A stretch of 16,432 nucleotides of DNA from Acidimicrobiales bacterium (GTDB lineage Bacteria; Actinomycetota; Acidimicrobiia; Acidimicrobiales; Ilumatobacteraceae): assembly GCA_030830415.1 (NCBI GenBank), contig JAURNB010000240.1:1-16432 (forward strand). Reading direction: 5' to 3'. Position numbers and translations under genes: made by a program. Below the pieces are notes generated by a model. It did not search any database and was not told the origin of the DNA. It worked only from the letters and a program-made list of their open reading frames with translations. Below, in pieces: positions 1-8,134 of the stretch. Position 1 is the first letter of the stretch. The number at the start of each line of letters is the position of its first letter.

Positions 1-732
1 AATTGCCAACTGACAACTCTTGCGCAGTTTGATGCGGAACAAGTAGATAGCCTCGCCCGTCAAGGCGTCACGCATACTTCTCTCGTTGCAACAGCACTCG
101 GACGCATTAATTCTGAACTGTTTGAAAGAATTCTCCTTGGCGGAGCAAAACCGCCACCGAACCTGCCGCCAAATGTCACCACCACATATGGCCTCACCGA
201 AACAATGGGTGGCGTTGTGTATAACCGCACTGCACTTTCTGGCATCGAAATTTCCATTTCCGAAGAACAAGAGATTTTGGTTCGTGGACCGGTCCTCATG
301 AATCGCTACTACCAACAGCAGTTAGGTCACCCCATCGACGTTGATGGCTGGCTGCACACTGGCGATTTGGGAACTATGAGCGTCGACAATCAACTATCGG
401 TGACAGGGCGTCGAAGTGAGCTGATCATTTCAGGTGGCGAAAATATCTGGCCCGAGGCAGTGGAAGCCGCTCTAACGAGTCATCCCGATGTGAACGACGT
501 ATGCGTTGTGGGCATAGACGACCAGGAGTGGGGCCAAAGAGTTGTTGCATTCATCGTGGCTGCAAAAACTTCTCAAACGCACTCGCTTGCTGAGTGGAGA
601 GACCACGTGGCTGAAACACTTCCGCGATTCATGGCTCCGCGGCAAGTGGTATTAGTTGACAGCATTCCACGAAGCGCTCTCGGAAAACCTCAACGACAGG
701 CGCTCAAAGAAACACTCACTTCACACACGTAG
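1..732 (+). CDS. MenE-like AMP-dependent acyl-CoA ligase, 3' part
   Basis: The reading frame is open from base 1, so the 5' end lies outside the window; 243 C-terminal residues are present. It belongs to the ANL adenylate-forming family, which activates a carboxylate with ATP and then loads CoA. Visible core motifs in order: YGLTE (residues 63-67), TGDLG with the ATP-ribose Asp (120-124), the hinge block GRRSELIISGGEN (from 136), and the C-terminal catalytic Lys in LGKPQ (K219). The short, compact spacing and the LLGGAKPP segment before YGLTE resemble O-succinylbenzoate-CoA ligase (MenE) of menaquinone synthesis more than long-chain fatty acyl ligases. No other men gene is visible, so substrate is inferred. 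It ends 4 bases from the stop of the convergent SDR gene. ANL membership is certain; MenE identity is about even odds. Confidence 0.9.
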   Translation, partial: NCQLTTLAQFDAEQVDSLARQGVTHTSLVATALGRINSELFERILLGGAKPPPNLPPNVTTTYGLTETMGGVVYNRTALSGIEISISEEQEILVRGPVLMNRYYQQQLGHPIDVDGWLHTGDLGTMSVDNQLSVTGRRSELIISGGENIWPEAVEAALTSHPDVNDVCVVGIDDQEWGQRVVAFIVAAKTSQTHSLAEWRDHVAETLPRFMAPRQVVLVDSIPRSALGKPQRQALKETLTSHT

Positions 733-736
733 TGTT

Positions 737-1480
737 TTACGAATGCGCAACTCCCGCGCCACCGTCGATGACGTAGGTTTCACCGGTGATCCAACTTGCG
801 GCGTCTGAAACAAGGAACGCAGCCAAGTTTGCGATGTCTTGAGGTTCACCTAAACGACCCAATGGCGTGCGCTTCGCCAATGCATCGCCGAAGTTGTCTA
901 CCAACACGGCGGCGAAATCGGTCTTCACTAATCCGGGGGCAATTCCCACCACACGGTTCGGGCCTATCTCGCTTGCGAGTTGGCGGGTGAAGTGAATGAG
1001 TGCAGCTTTCGTGAGGTTGTAAATACTCAAACCCGATTCAGTGCGCATTCCCCCGACAGATGCAATATTCAAAATAACACCTGGCTTTTCTTTCAGCGCC
1101 ATTTCATAAGCCATCTGTGTCCAGAACAAAGGCCCTTTTAAGTTGACCTGGAAGGTCTTATCGAAACGAGCTTCGTCGACCCCCAGCGAATCTCCGTAGT
1201 ACGGGTTCGTTGCTGCGTTGTTAATGAGAATGTCGACTCCACCGAACTTTTCGATAGTGGCTGCTATGCACTCACGGCCCGATGCAATATCGCCAGCGTT
1301 AGCTGCAAAAACTTCAGTCACTCCATTGATCTCTTTTGCAGCTTCGCGCAACGCATCTTCTTTGCGCGATGACATCATCACCTTTGCACCGCTCTCAGCG
1401 AGTGTCTTGGCAATTGCCTTGCCGATCCCTTTAGATGCTCCGGTGACGAGAGCTACTTTGCCTTCAAATGAGATTTCCAT
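737..1480 (-). CDS. Classical SDR-family oxidoreductase
   Basis: A 247-residue NAD(P)H-dependent short-chain dehydrogenase/reductase of FabG-like size, probably cytoplasmic. The cofactor motif TGASKGIG is at residues 13-20, NNAAT at 87-91, the structural Asn at N113, and the Ser-Tyr-Lys catalytic set is intact (S141, Y154, K158). The ending WITGETYVIDGG is typical of the family C-terminus. Substrate cannot be read from sequence; 3-oxoacyl or secondary alcohol substrates are possible. The ATG is preceded by an AGGAG 12 bases upstream and also by TAGTTT ending 6 bases before it, so it may have its own short promoter. It lies 38 bases downstream of the CorC-like gene on the same strand, where many actinobacteria carry era instead. 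Confidence 0.93.
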   Translation of the reverse strand: MEISFEGKVALVTGASKGIGKAIAKTLAESGAKVMMSSRKEDALREAAKEINGVTEVFAANAGDIASGRECIAATIEKFGGVDILINNAATNPYYGDSLGVDEARFDKTFQVNLKGPLFWTQMAYEMALKEKPGVILNIASVGGMRTESGLSIYNLTKAALIHFTRQLASEIGPNRVVGIAPGLVKTDFAAVLVDNFGDALAKRTPLGRLGEPQDIANLAAFLVSDAASWITGETYVIDGGAGVAHS

Positions 1481-1518
1481 TTCTTCAAACTACTCCTGCT
1501 TGAAGCACCTAGTTCGCA

Positions 1519-2808
1519 TCAGGATTCTGAAACGTCTTGTACATGAGCAGATATTTGGATGGTGCGGATTCTGCGACCAACCAGTTCTTCCACCGTAAAT
1601 TTCCAGCCTTCAGCTTCAACGCTCTCACCGGGTTCAGGAACGTGCTCGACCATGTTGAAGACGAATCCGGCCAAGGTGTCCCAGTCGGTATTGGGGAGAT
1701 GTGTTGCCAGCAAATCGTTGACATCGTCGATAGGCATTTTGCCGTCGACGCGATAGTTGCCATTCGGCAAACGCACCACGCCCACTTCATCATCATCGAA
1801 TTCATCGATGATTTCTCCGACAAGCTCTTCAAGGCAGTCTTCTAGAGAAATGATGCCCACGATTGAACCGTGTTCGTCGGCCACAACAGCGAGGTGGTAT
1901 TTCTCGCGCTGCATCTCGCGCATGAGACGATTCACAGGCTTAGTTTCGGGAACAATGACCACTTTACGAATGAGATCGGTCATGACCGATGCGCCCAAGC
2001 CTTCACGTTCGGCACGCATGAGATCTTTTGTATAGGCAATACCCACCACGTCGATATCTTCTTCGCCTTCTTGGATCACCGGCAAACGGCTATACCCTTC
2101 GGAAATAGCCACATCGAGGGCTTGCGTGATGGTCATGTTGTGGTCGACGGTCACCATGTCGGGTCGCGGCACCATCACTTCACGCACCACCGTGTCGCCA
2201 AACTCAATTACTGATTCAATGAGTTCGCGTTCTTCATGCTCAATGACTTCATCTTGTGCTGCGGCTTCAACAATGCCGAGAAACTCTTGCTCGCTAACAA
2301 ATGGCCCCGACTGCAACCCTTTGCCTCGCACAATGACGTTGGTCAGTGAGATGAGCCCGCGAGATACAAATTGCAGTGGCCAAAAGGAAACGATGAAACT
2401 TGTTGGCCGAGCAATGATGAGAGCTGCTCTTTCTGGATACAGCACTGCATAAGTTTTAGGTACGGCCTCTGCAAAAACATAGAACACCACGACGTTTAAG
2501 AGCACGCCTACAGCAACACCGCCAGCCCCAAACAGTCGCCCAGCCACAACACCTGTGAGCGTTGCTTGCACGGTTTGACAAATGTTGACGCTCAACAACA
2601 GTGGGTTCACCCAGCGAGCTGGATCGGTGACGAGTTTTGCAAGCGATCGCGCTGATTTCACACCTTGGTCGGCGAGCGCCGCAGCCTTAGGTTTTGAAAT
2701 TCTCGAGAGGGCCATTTCAGCAACGCCGAAGAAAATAAGGAGCAGCAGCAACAGCAGAATCGCTGCCAGCATCCAGTAGTCAGCGCTGGTGGGCGTAGAA
2801 GCAATCAT
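1519..2808 (-). CDS. CNNM/CBS/CorC-HlyC domain membrane protein (hemolysin family)
   Basis: A 429-residue protein with the standard three-part layout. The N-terminal DUF21/CNNM membrane domain (about 10-150) begins with a Leu-rich helix (13-27) followed by EMALSR (31-36) and contains FAEAVPKTY (112-120). A CBS pair follows (about 201-330), starting VMVPRPDMVTVD. After the linker LEDCLEELVGEI (332-343) and an acidic stretch comes a CorC_HlyC domain (about 349-425). Relatives are implicated in Mg2+/Co2+ efflux or magnesium homeostasis, with the CBS pair binding adenine nucleotides; the 'hemolysin' name is historical. Its ATG overlaps the ybeY stop by 4 bases (ATGA), so the two are translationally coupled. 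Length is normal for the family. Ion specificity is not visible. Confidence 0.95.
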   Translation of the reverse strand: MIASTPTSADYWMLAAILLLLLLLIFFGVAEMALSRISKPKAAALADQGVKSARSLAKLVTDPARWVNPLLLSVNICQTVQATLTGVVAGRLFGAGGVAVGVLLNVVVFYVFAEAVPKTYAVLYPERAALIIARPTSFIVSFWPLQFVSRGLISLTNVIVRGKGLQSGPFVSEQEFLGIVEAAAQDEVIEHEERELIESVIEFGDTVVREVMVPRPDMVTVDHNMTITQALDVAISEGYSRLPVIQEGEEDIDVVGIAYTKDLMRAEREGLGASVMTDLIRKVVIVPETKPVNRLMREMQREKYHLAVVADEHGSIVGIISLEDCLEELVGEIIDEFDDDEVGVVRLPNGNYRVDGKMPIDDVNDLLATHLPNTDWDTLAGFVFNMVEHVPEPGESVEAEGWKFTVEELVGRRIRTIQISAHVQDVSES

Positions 2809-3407
2809 TGTGCATCCTCAGGGTGATCGATACGAAAATTGAGAGGAGCAGACGACTTCCAGTGGTACAACTCGAGAAGCTCTTTCTCTCGGCCCTGCAT
2901 CCGTTCACGTTCGTCACTTTCAGCATGGTCGTAACCCAACACATGCAATGAGCCGTGCGTCACCAAGAGGGCAATTTCATCGTCGAAGTTTCCGGCGTGG
3001 CTAGGAGCCTGGGCGCGGGCCACTTCCGGGCAAATCACTACATCGCCGAGCAGTAAAGGCGAATCTTCTATATTGTCCGCAGCCCGATCTGGGCCTCGCG
3101 ACACTGAACCTGGGCCACTGGCAAACTCAGGGACGAACGCATCGATGGGAAAGGCCAAGACATCGGTTGGGCCTGTCTTGCCCATGTGAACGCTATTCAT
3201 TTCCGCCATCACGTGCGGTTCCACAAACAAAATGCTCATCTCGGCTGCTCCACGAACGCCTTCAGCTTTCAATACATCGGAAGCAAGCAATTGCCAACGA
3301 GCAAGATCAATAGCAATGCCGTCTTGTTCCGATGCACAGAAAACGGTGAGTTCACCGTCGCCTCCCACACGCTTTGGCTTCTTAAACCTTCCTAAAAAGT
3401 CAACCAT
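2805..3407 (-). CDS. ybeY: Endoribonuclease YbeY (rRNA maturation factor)
   Basis: A 200-residue UPF0054 metalloprotein. The zinc-binding H3xH5xH signature is complete: HGSLHVLGYDH with H151, H155 and H161, followed by the usual acidic/Arg-rich ESDERERM. TDVLAFPID (81-89) is the family's central motif. YbeY acts in 16S rRNA 3' end processing and ribosome quality control. The family core would begin near residue 18 (ELTVFCASEQDG); the first 18 or so residues, rich in Lys/Arg/Gly, are an extension, and no good Shine-Dalgarno precedes the chosen ATG. That start lies 7 bases past the phoH stop; I see no better in-frame start. Order phoH-ybeY-CBS protein matches the usual bacterial cluster. Confidence 0.96.
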   Translation of the reverse strand: MVDFLGRFKKPKRVGGDGELTVFCASEQDGIAIDLARWQLLASDVLKAEGVRGAAEMSILFVEPHVMAEMNSVHMGKTGPTDVLAFPIDAFVPEFASGPGSVSRGPDRAADNIEDSPLLLGDVVICPEVARAQAPSHAGNFDDEIALLVTHGSLHVLGYDHAESDERERMQGREKELLELYHWKSSAPLNFRIDHPEDAQ

Positions 3408-3414
3408 TCAGGGT

Positions 3415-4365
3415 TCAGCGCTGTCTTTCTTCATATGCAGACACAATATCGGCAACGATGCGGTGGCGTACGACATCTGATTTTGACAAATGCACGAATT
3501 CCAAGCCTTCAATTCCGGTCAAAATTTTCTCCAAGCCAACGAGTCCACTTTTGCCGTTTTGCACATCTATTTGAGTGATATCGCCGGTTACCACGACCTT
3601 TGAGTTGAAACCAATTCTTGTGAGAAACATCTTCATTTGTTCAGGAGTCGTATTTTGCGCTTCGTCGAGAATGATGAATGAATTATTGAGCGTACGTCCG
3701 CGCATAAACGCTAAAGGAGCAACCTCAATGGTTTGACGTTCAATGAGTTTCTGGGCACCCTCATGGTCGACCATGTCGTACAACGCGTCGTAGAGAGGCC
3801 GCAAATATGGGTCGATCTTTGCCATAAGGTCACCAGGCAAAAAGCCAAGCCTCTCGCCTGCTTCCACTGCGGGGCGCGTCAGAATGATGCGTTGCACTTG
3901 TTTTGCTTGGAGCGCTTGAACCGCCATCGCAACTGCAAGCCAGCTTTTCCCGGTACCTGCTGGCCCAACGCCAAAAGTAATGACATTTTCGCGAATTGCA
4001 TCGACATAGCGTTTCTGGCCTGCTGTTTTTGGCTTCACCGCACGGCCACGCCCGGCTCGCATCACTTCATCGGTGAGCACATCACTTGGGCGTTGATTAT
4101 TGCGCACCATGTCGATGGATCGATCGATGACTAATGAATCGAATGATTCTCCTTTTTGCAACAACATGACCAGCTCTTCAAAGAGGCGCCCGGCCTGAGC
4201 CGAATCGGCACCGGCTAACGACACCACATTGCCGCGCACGGAAATTCTTGTTGACGGAAAGGCATCTTCAATGCGGCGCAAATGCTCATCGCGCATCCCT
4301 AGAAGATCAGCCATCATGTGCGAATGAGGAATGACCACATCAACTGTGGGAGAAGAAGTACTCAT
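3415..4365 (-). CDS. phoH: PhoH-family ATPase
   Basis: A 316-residue cytoplasmic PhoH-like P-loop ATPase. Walker A is GPAGTGKS (residues 134-141, K140) and Walker B is IILDEAQN (231-238, D234/E235). The downstream TGDITQID (260-267) and SDVVRHRIV (296-304) are typical of the family. The N-terminal 80 residues include the KH-like ISVRGNVVSLAG segment. PhoH proteins are linked to RNA metabolism and phosphate or stress responses, and ybeY next door fits an RNA-processing role; the molecular reaction is still poorly defined for the family. It starts 23 bases after the upstream unknown gene on the same strand. No Shine-Dalgarno is evident; a TACGTT hexamer ends 8 bases before the ATG, which may give it its own transcript. 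Confidence 0.96.
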   Translation of the reverse strand: MSTSSPTVDVVIPHSHMMADLLGMRDEHLRRIEDAFPSTRISVRGNVVSLAGADSAQAGRLFEELVMLLQKGESFDSLVIDRSIDMVRNNQRPSDVLTDEVMRAGRGRAVKPKTAGQKRYVDAIRENVITFGVGPAGTGKSWLAVAMAVQALQAKQVQRIILTRPAVEAGERLGFLPGDLMAKIDPYLRPLYDALYDMVDHEGAQKLIERQTIEVAPLAFMRGRTLNNSFIILDEAQNTTPEQMKMFLTRIGFNSKVVVTGDITQIDVQNGKSGLVGLEKILTGIEGLEFVHLSKSDVVRHRIVADIVSAYEERQR

Positions 4366-4388
4366 CTACATGAAACGTAGCGCATTGC

Positions 4389-5003
4389 TTAGGAGGTCAG
4401 CATGGTCGTTTCAGTATCGGAGCCAACTTGAGCCCCAACGGAACCGGCAGATTCGCGCGGGCGGACAAAATCGATGGCGTAGTAACGCTGGGTGGTAATG
4501 GGGATGAGGTCTGCCTCTGAGACCATTCGCGCCAAACGCACCATGAGTTCTGCTGCTCCCCCAGTGGCCTGAGGTTGGTTGCTTTCAGGAGTGTCAAACA
4601 CCAGCAAAGCCCCTTCAGCAGCCTCTACAGCGAGCGCATGCTTCCCTAAATGGATCACTGCGCCCTTTGCCACATAATCGGGGTCAACCACTGCCCACAC
4701 CACATAGTGCACTTGGCCTTTGCGGAAACGCTCGGGATAATGCTTGGCAAAATACAACTCCGACAACCAACGAGTTGCCCGAACATCAGTAGCAATCAGC
4801 GTCATCGCCACAGGTACACCGTCGTCCCAGACCACCCAGGCGCGATTGCTCTGCAGGGTCATCTGGTCGTTAAATTCCAGTCGATCGAGCATCTCGTGGG
4901 TCGCGGTCATCTCGGCCTCAGGCAAATAGGCGCGCACATAGAGGTTCCACAAAGAATCTTGCAGGTTGTGGTCTACAACGTGAGAGTGGCGGGTGACATA
5001 CAT
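4389..5003 (-). CDS. Uncharacterised protein heading the phoH operon, possibly GNAT-like
   Basis: A 204-residue soluble protein that I do not recognise. It is rich in aromatic residues and alternates predicted helices with hydrophobic strands. AWVVWDDGVPVAMTLIATD (about residues 55-73) followed by VHYVVWAVVDPDY (98-110) and AKGAVIHLGKHALA (112-125) recalls the central strand, loop and helix of the GNAT acetyltransferase fold, though the acetyl-CoA pyrophosphate loop Q/R-x-x-G-x-G/A is not clearly present. The C-terminal 25 residues are low-complexity Ser/Gly/Thr and probably disordered. There is no signal peptide or membrane segment. It starts with ATG, with GGAG 12 bases upstream, and sits 23 bases before phoH on the same strand. 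That placement suggests a role tied to RNA metabolism or stress, but this is context only. The GNAT idea is weak. Confidence 0.8.
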   Translation of the reverse strand: MYVTRHSHVVDHNLQDSLWNLYVRAYLPEAEMTATHEMLDRLEFNDQMTLQSNRAWVVWDDGVPVAMTLIATDVRATRWLSELYFAKHYPERFRKGQVHYVVWAVVDPDYVAKGAVIHLGKHALAVEAAEGALLVFDTPESNQPQATGGAAELMVRLARMVSEADLIPITTQRYYAIDFVRPRESAGSVGAQVGSDTETTMLTS

Positions 5004-5096
5004 GCGAGGAGGTACTCCAAAAAAGAGGCACTCCGCCTATGAACACAGTAGTTGATCCACCCCTGCAATTCGGGTCATGTGTAGCCTGAAAAGCCA
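5004..5096. promoter_or_regulatory. Divergent intergenic region (unknown gene / GGDEF-EAL gene)
   Basis: This 93-base gap separates two divergently read genes and must hold their promoters. Rightward, TAGCCT at 5082-5087 is a possible -10 element 9 bases before the GTG start of the GGDEF-EAL gene. Leftward, TACTGT (complement of bases near 5048-5053) is a possible -10 for the phoH-operon lead gene. Neither has a convincing -35 at normal spacing. I see no riboswitch-like conserved pattern. Confidence 0.4.
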
Positions 5097-7370
5097 GTGC
5101 GAAAAACCTTTTCTCAATTGGCATGGCTCATCGGGGCCGTGGGAGTGGTTCTCGGGCTGGTCAACATGTTGACCCCGTCCGCATCTGTGGGAAATACCTT
5201 CTATTTCATCGCGGCAACCCAACTGGCCATTTGTGTTGTGATTGGGTTCTTTGCACATCGACCCGACCCTCGCACCTGGATGGTCATTTTGGGCGTTGCT
5301 TTGTTTACCGTCGCAGGGCAAACGTTGGCTGATACTTCCCTGCCTGACGAAACGTTGCGCATTGTTTCTGAATCATTCTTCCTCGTGGTTCAAATACTCC
5401 TCGCCAGCGCACTATTGCTCGTCACATTGAGGCGTAACGGAACTGCCATTTTGAACTCGCTTGGCGACGCACTAGTTGTTGCTCTCGGAGCTTGGCTCCT
5501 CATTTGGATAGGGCTCCTTCAACCTTCGCTCAACATCGCCGGAGAACCGGCTGTCATTAGTGCTTTGCGCGGCATCACTCTCGCAACAAGCACAATTGTG
5601 CTCTTCCTCCTGGTCTCGTTGCTCTTCAGCGAAGCAAACCGAACACCCTCAATCTGGTTGCTCTTTGGGGCTATTTCACTTTCTTTGCTTGGTGACTTTC
5701 TTTTTGCTTTAGACAAGTCTGGCCATGCAAGTGTTTCCGACCGTTTCCTCAATGCCCCTTACGTCATCAGTCTCTTTTTAGCCTCTGCAACCTTCTTGCA
5801 CCCCTCAGTACGCAGCCTCACCCATCGCAGCACCACACGTCAACGCCAACCTTTACTTGGTCGACTAGTGCTCACGACTACTGCACTTGTCGTGCCACTC
5901 ATCACAATTGCTCTCTTTGATCCGCGCAATCAGGTTGACCGCGTCATACGAGCAATTTCCTTGTTTGTACTCGCTGCGTCGGTGACCGCACGTGTCATTC
6001 AAGCGGTGAGAACCAATGCACGCACCCAAGCGGTGTTGGTGAAAACAGCACAAACCGATGCCCTCACGCTTCTTCCGAATCGTTCACTCATGTTGAAACA
6101 CATCGAAGAAGCTGTCGACAACGCATGGAGAACGGGAAGAGTTCCAGCAGTTCATTTCATCGACGTCGACCGATTCAAAAATATCAACGACTCACTTGGC
6201 CACAGCGCCGGCGATGATGTTTTGGTGGCAGTTGCCCAACGCCTCACGAATGCGGTACCTCTTTCCGCAATCGTTGGTCGTATTAGTGGCGATGAGTTTG
6301 TGGTGCTTGAACCCGACAGCGTGAGCGACATTGAAGCCATGAAGACCGCCGAACGAATTCTGGAATGCTTTCGTGAACCTCTCGCCCTACGACAAGGCGA
6401 TGTTTTCGTCTCCGCAAGCATTGGCGTGGCGTGCTCGCCGGCAACTGACTCTCCTTCGGCAGAAGAACTTCTTCGACACGCCGATGCCGCGATGTACCGC
6501 GCAAAAGATGCAGGACGCAACTGCATTGCATTGTTCGACGCATCAATGCTGGAACGAGCCACACAACGCCTCACACTAGAAACCGCGCTGTACCGCGCCC
6601 TTGAGCGACAAGAACTCACGCTGGTGTATCAACCCATTATCGACCTACAACTCGGTGATGTACTTGGTTTTGAAGCACTCATGCGCTGGGAGCGCGAAGA
6701 CGGCTCAACTAGCTCTCCTGCTCAATTCATCCCCATTGCAGAGGAAACTGGAATCATCGTACCCATAGGTGCTTGGGCGCTCATTGAAGCACTCACACAC
6801 TTACGTACTTGGATTGATGTGGGCATTTGCCCGGAAACAGCTTCAATGTCTGTCAATGTGTCGCCTCGACAACTACATGATCCTCAATTCGTCTCGGTAG
6901 TAAGTGAAGCTCTGTCGCGCACACGTGTTCAACCGCAACAGTTGTGGCTCGAAATGACTGAGAGCATCATGATTACCGAGCCCGAGCAGGCTCTTGCCGC
7001 CTTGCGACGCCTCAATACCCTTGGCGTACGCATCGCCATTGATGATTTTGGTACTGGTTATTCGTCGCTGTCGCTTCTCCAGAGCTTCCCCATCCAACGC
7101 CTCAAGATCGACAGGTCATTCATTAGCGGAATTGCCGATGACGTCAGTGCGCGCTCCCTCGTGAAAACCATCTTGGCGATGAGCGACGCCCTCGGGCTCG
7201 ACACCGTTGCAGAAGGCGTAGAGACAGCCCGCCAGTTAGAAGCCCTTATCGACTTGCACTGCGCAAAGGCTCAGGGATATCTCATTTCGCATCCGGTAGC
7301 CCCAGAGCAAATGCGCAATACGGTGATTTCTTTAGAGAAATTTTCGCAGTGGCCAAAGTACTCTGATTAA
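5097..7370 (+). CDS. Membrane-anchored GGDEF-EAL c-di-GMP cyclase/phosphodiesterase
   Basis: A 757-residue protein. Residues 1-300 form a membrane module with about 9-10 hydrophobic segments (for example 8-25, 33-52, 60-77, 92-111, 120-141, 160-178, 187-204, 257-273, 283-300). A GGDEF domain follows (about 315-480): FIDVDRFKNIND carries the metal Asp pair and the signature reads SGDEF (397-401), with no RxxD inhibitory site just before it. The EAL domain (about 490-745) keeps the catalytic set: EAL (526-528), N587, E619, D649/D650 in IDDFGTGYSSL, K670 and E706. Phosphodiesterase activity is therefore likely; cyclase activity is possible. It would tune c-di-GMP in response to a membrane signal. 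The start is GTG, bounded by an in-frame TAG at 5082-5084. Its stop overlaps that of the convergent amidase gene by 3 bases. Confidence 0.95.
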   Translation: MRKTFSQLAWLIGAVGVVLGLVNMLTPSASVGNTFYFIAATQLAICVVIGFFAHRPDPRTWMVILGVALFTVAGQTLADTSLPDETLRIVSESFFLVVQILLASALLLVTLRRNGTAILNSLGDALVVALGAWLLIWIGLLQPSLNIAGEPAVISALRGITLATSTIVLFLLVSLLFSEANRTPSIWLLFGAISLSLLGDFLFALDKSGHASVSDRFLNAPYVISLFLASATFLHPSVRSLTHRSTTRQRQPLLGRLVLTTTALVVPLITIALFDPRNQVDRVIRAISLFVLAASVTARVIQAVRTNARTQAVLVKTAQTDALTLLPNRSLMLKHIEEAVDNAWRTGRVPAVHFIDVDRFKNINDSLGHSAGDDVLVAVAQRLTNAVPLSAIVGRISGDEFVVLEPDSVSDIEAMKTAERILECFREPLALRQGDVFVSASIGVACSPATDSPSAEELLRHADAAMYRAKDAGRNCIALFDASMLERATQRLTLETALYRALERQELTLVYQPIIDLQLGDVLGFEALMRWEREDGSTSSPAQFIPIAEETGIIVPIGAWALIEALTHLRTWIDVGICPETASMSVNVSPRQLHDPQFVSVVSEALSRTRVQPQQLWLEMTESIMITEPEQALAALRRLNTLGVRIAIDDFGTGYSSLSLLQSFPIQRLKIDRSFISGIADDVSARSLVKTILAMSDALGLDTVAEGVETARQLEALIDLHCAKAQGYLISHPVAPEQMRNTVISLEKFSQWPKYSD

Positions 7371-8134
7371 CGATCTTTCATAAAGGGAAAGTTCAATCGA
7401 GTTGTCGCTACGTGCTCTGGCGAAACGTCTGCAAACAGAATCTCTTCTGTGGAACTACCTGCCGCGAGCGTTTCACCGAGTGGACCAAAGATACGACTGT
7501 CGCCTGAGTAGATCAAGGAACCACCAGCGCCGACACGGTTCACACCCACCACATAGGCCTGGTTTTCAATTGCGCGCGCCTGCAATAACGACAGCCAGTG
7601 TTCACGACGAGTCTCGGGCCAATTCGCTGGAACGAGGTAGACGTCGGTGTGCTCTGCACAATTCCAAAACTCTTCAACAAATCGCAGGTCGTAACACACA
7701 AAGAGCGCAACACGCGTTCCCTCAATTTCGAGCGTCACCACTTCCGAACCTGCACGAAACCATTTGTCTTCTCCGCTATAGGAAAACGGATGGATCTTTA
7801 CATAGCGCGTCAACACACCGTCTGGTGACGACACAATGAAAGTATTTCCCGGCAAAGCGTCGCCAGTTTCTGGCAGTTCTGCGCACGTTCCGCACAACCA
7901 CATGTTGTATTTCTGCGCCATTCGCTGCAAGAACTGCGAGCTTGGGCCATTAAACGGTTCTGGTAATTCATTCACCCATTTTTCGCCCATTGCGAAACCG
8001 GTAGAAAACATTTCACTCAATACAACCAGGCGCGCCTCACCCTGTACAGCCGAAGCAATGAGCGTTTCAAGATGAGCAAAATTGGCATCGCGATTGAGCC
8101 ATTGAATGTCGTGCTGAATTGCCGCAATTTTCAT
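7367..8134 (-). CDS. Nitrilase-superfamily amidase, probable omega-amidase
   Basis: A 255-residue carbon-nitrogen hydrolase with the full nitrilase catalytic triad: E41 in SEMFSTGF, K113 in YVKIHPF, and the nucleophile C147 in VCYDLRF. The SEMFSTGF and HPFSYSGEDKWF (115-126) segments match the YafV/NIT2 omega-amidase branch, which hydrolyses alpha-ketoglutaramate or alpha-keto-methylthiobutyrate-linked amides. It is cytoplasmic with no signal peptide. Its ATG overlaps the stop of the upstream aminotransferase by 4 bases (ATGA), a strong sign that the two act together. The transaminase would make alpha-ketoglutaramate from glutamine and this enzyme would remove it. Another nitrilase-type amide substrate cannot be excluded. 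Length is normal. Confidence 0.93.
   Translation of the reverse strand: MKIAAIQHDIQWLNRDANFAHLETLIASAVQGEARLVVLSEMFSTGFAMGEKWVNELPEPFNGPSSQFLQRMAQKYNMWLCGTCAELPETGDALPGNTFIVSSPDGVLTRYVKIHPFSYSGEDKWFRAGSEVVTLEIEGTRVALFVCYDLRFVEEFWNCAEHTDVYLVPANWPETRREHWLSLLQARAIENQAYVVGVNRVGAGGSLIYSGDSRIFGPLGETLAAGSSTEEILFADVSPEHVATTRLNFPFMKDR

Noticed and set aside
725..738. ACAC-gta-GTGT followed by TTTT at the ligase-SDR junction, possible terminator
   Set aside because: A 4-base stem is too weak, and the sequence is fully explained by the two coding ends.
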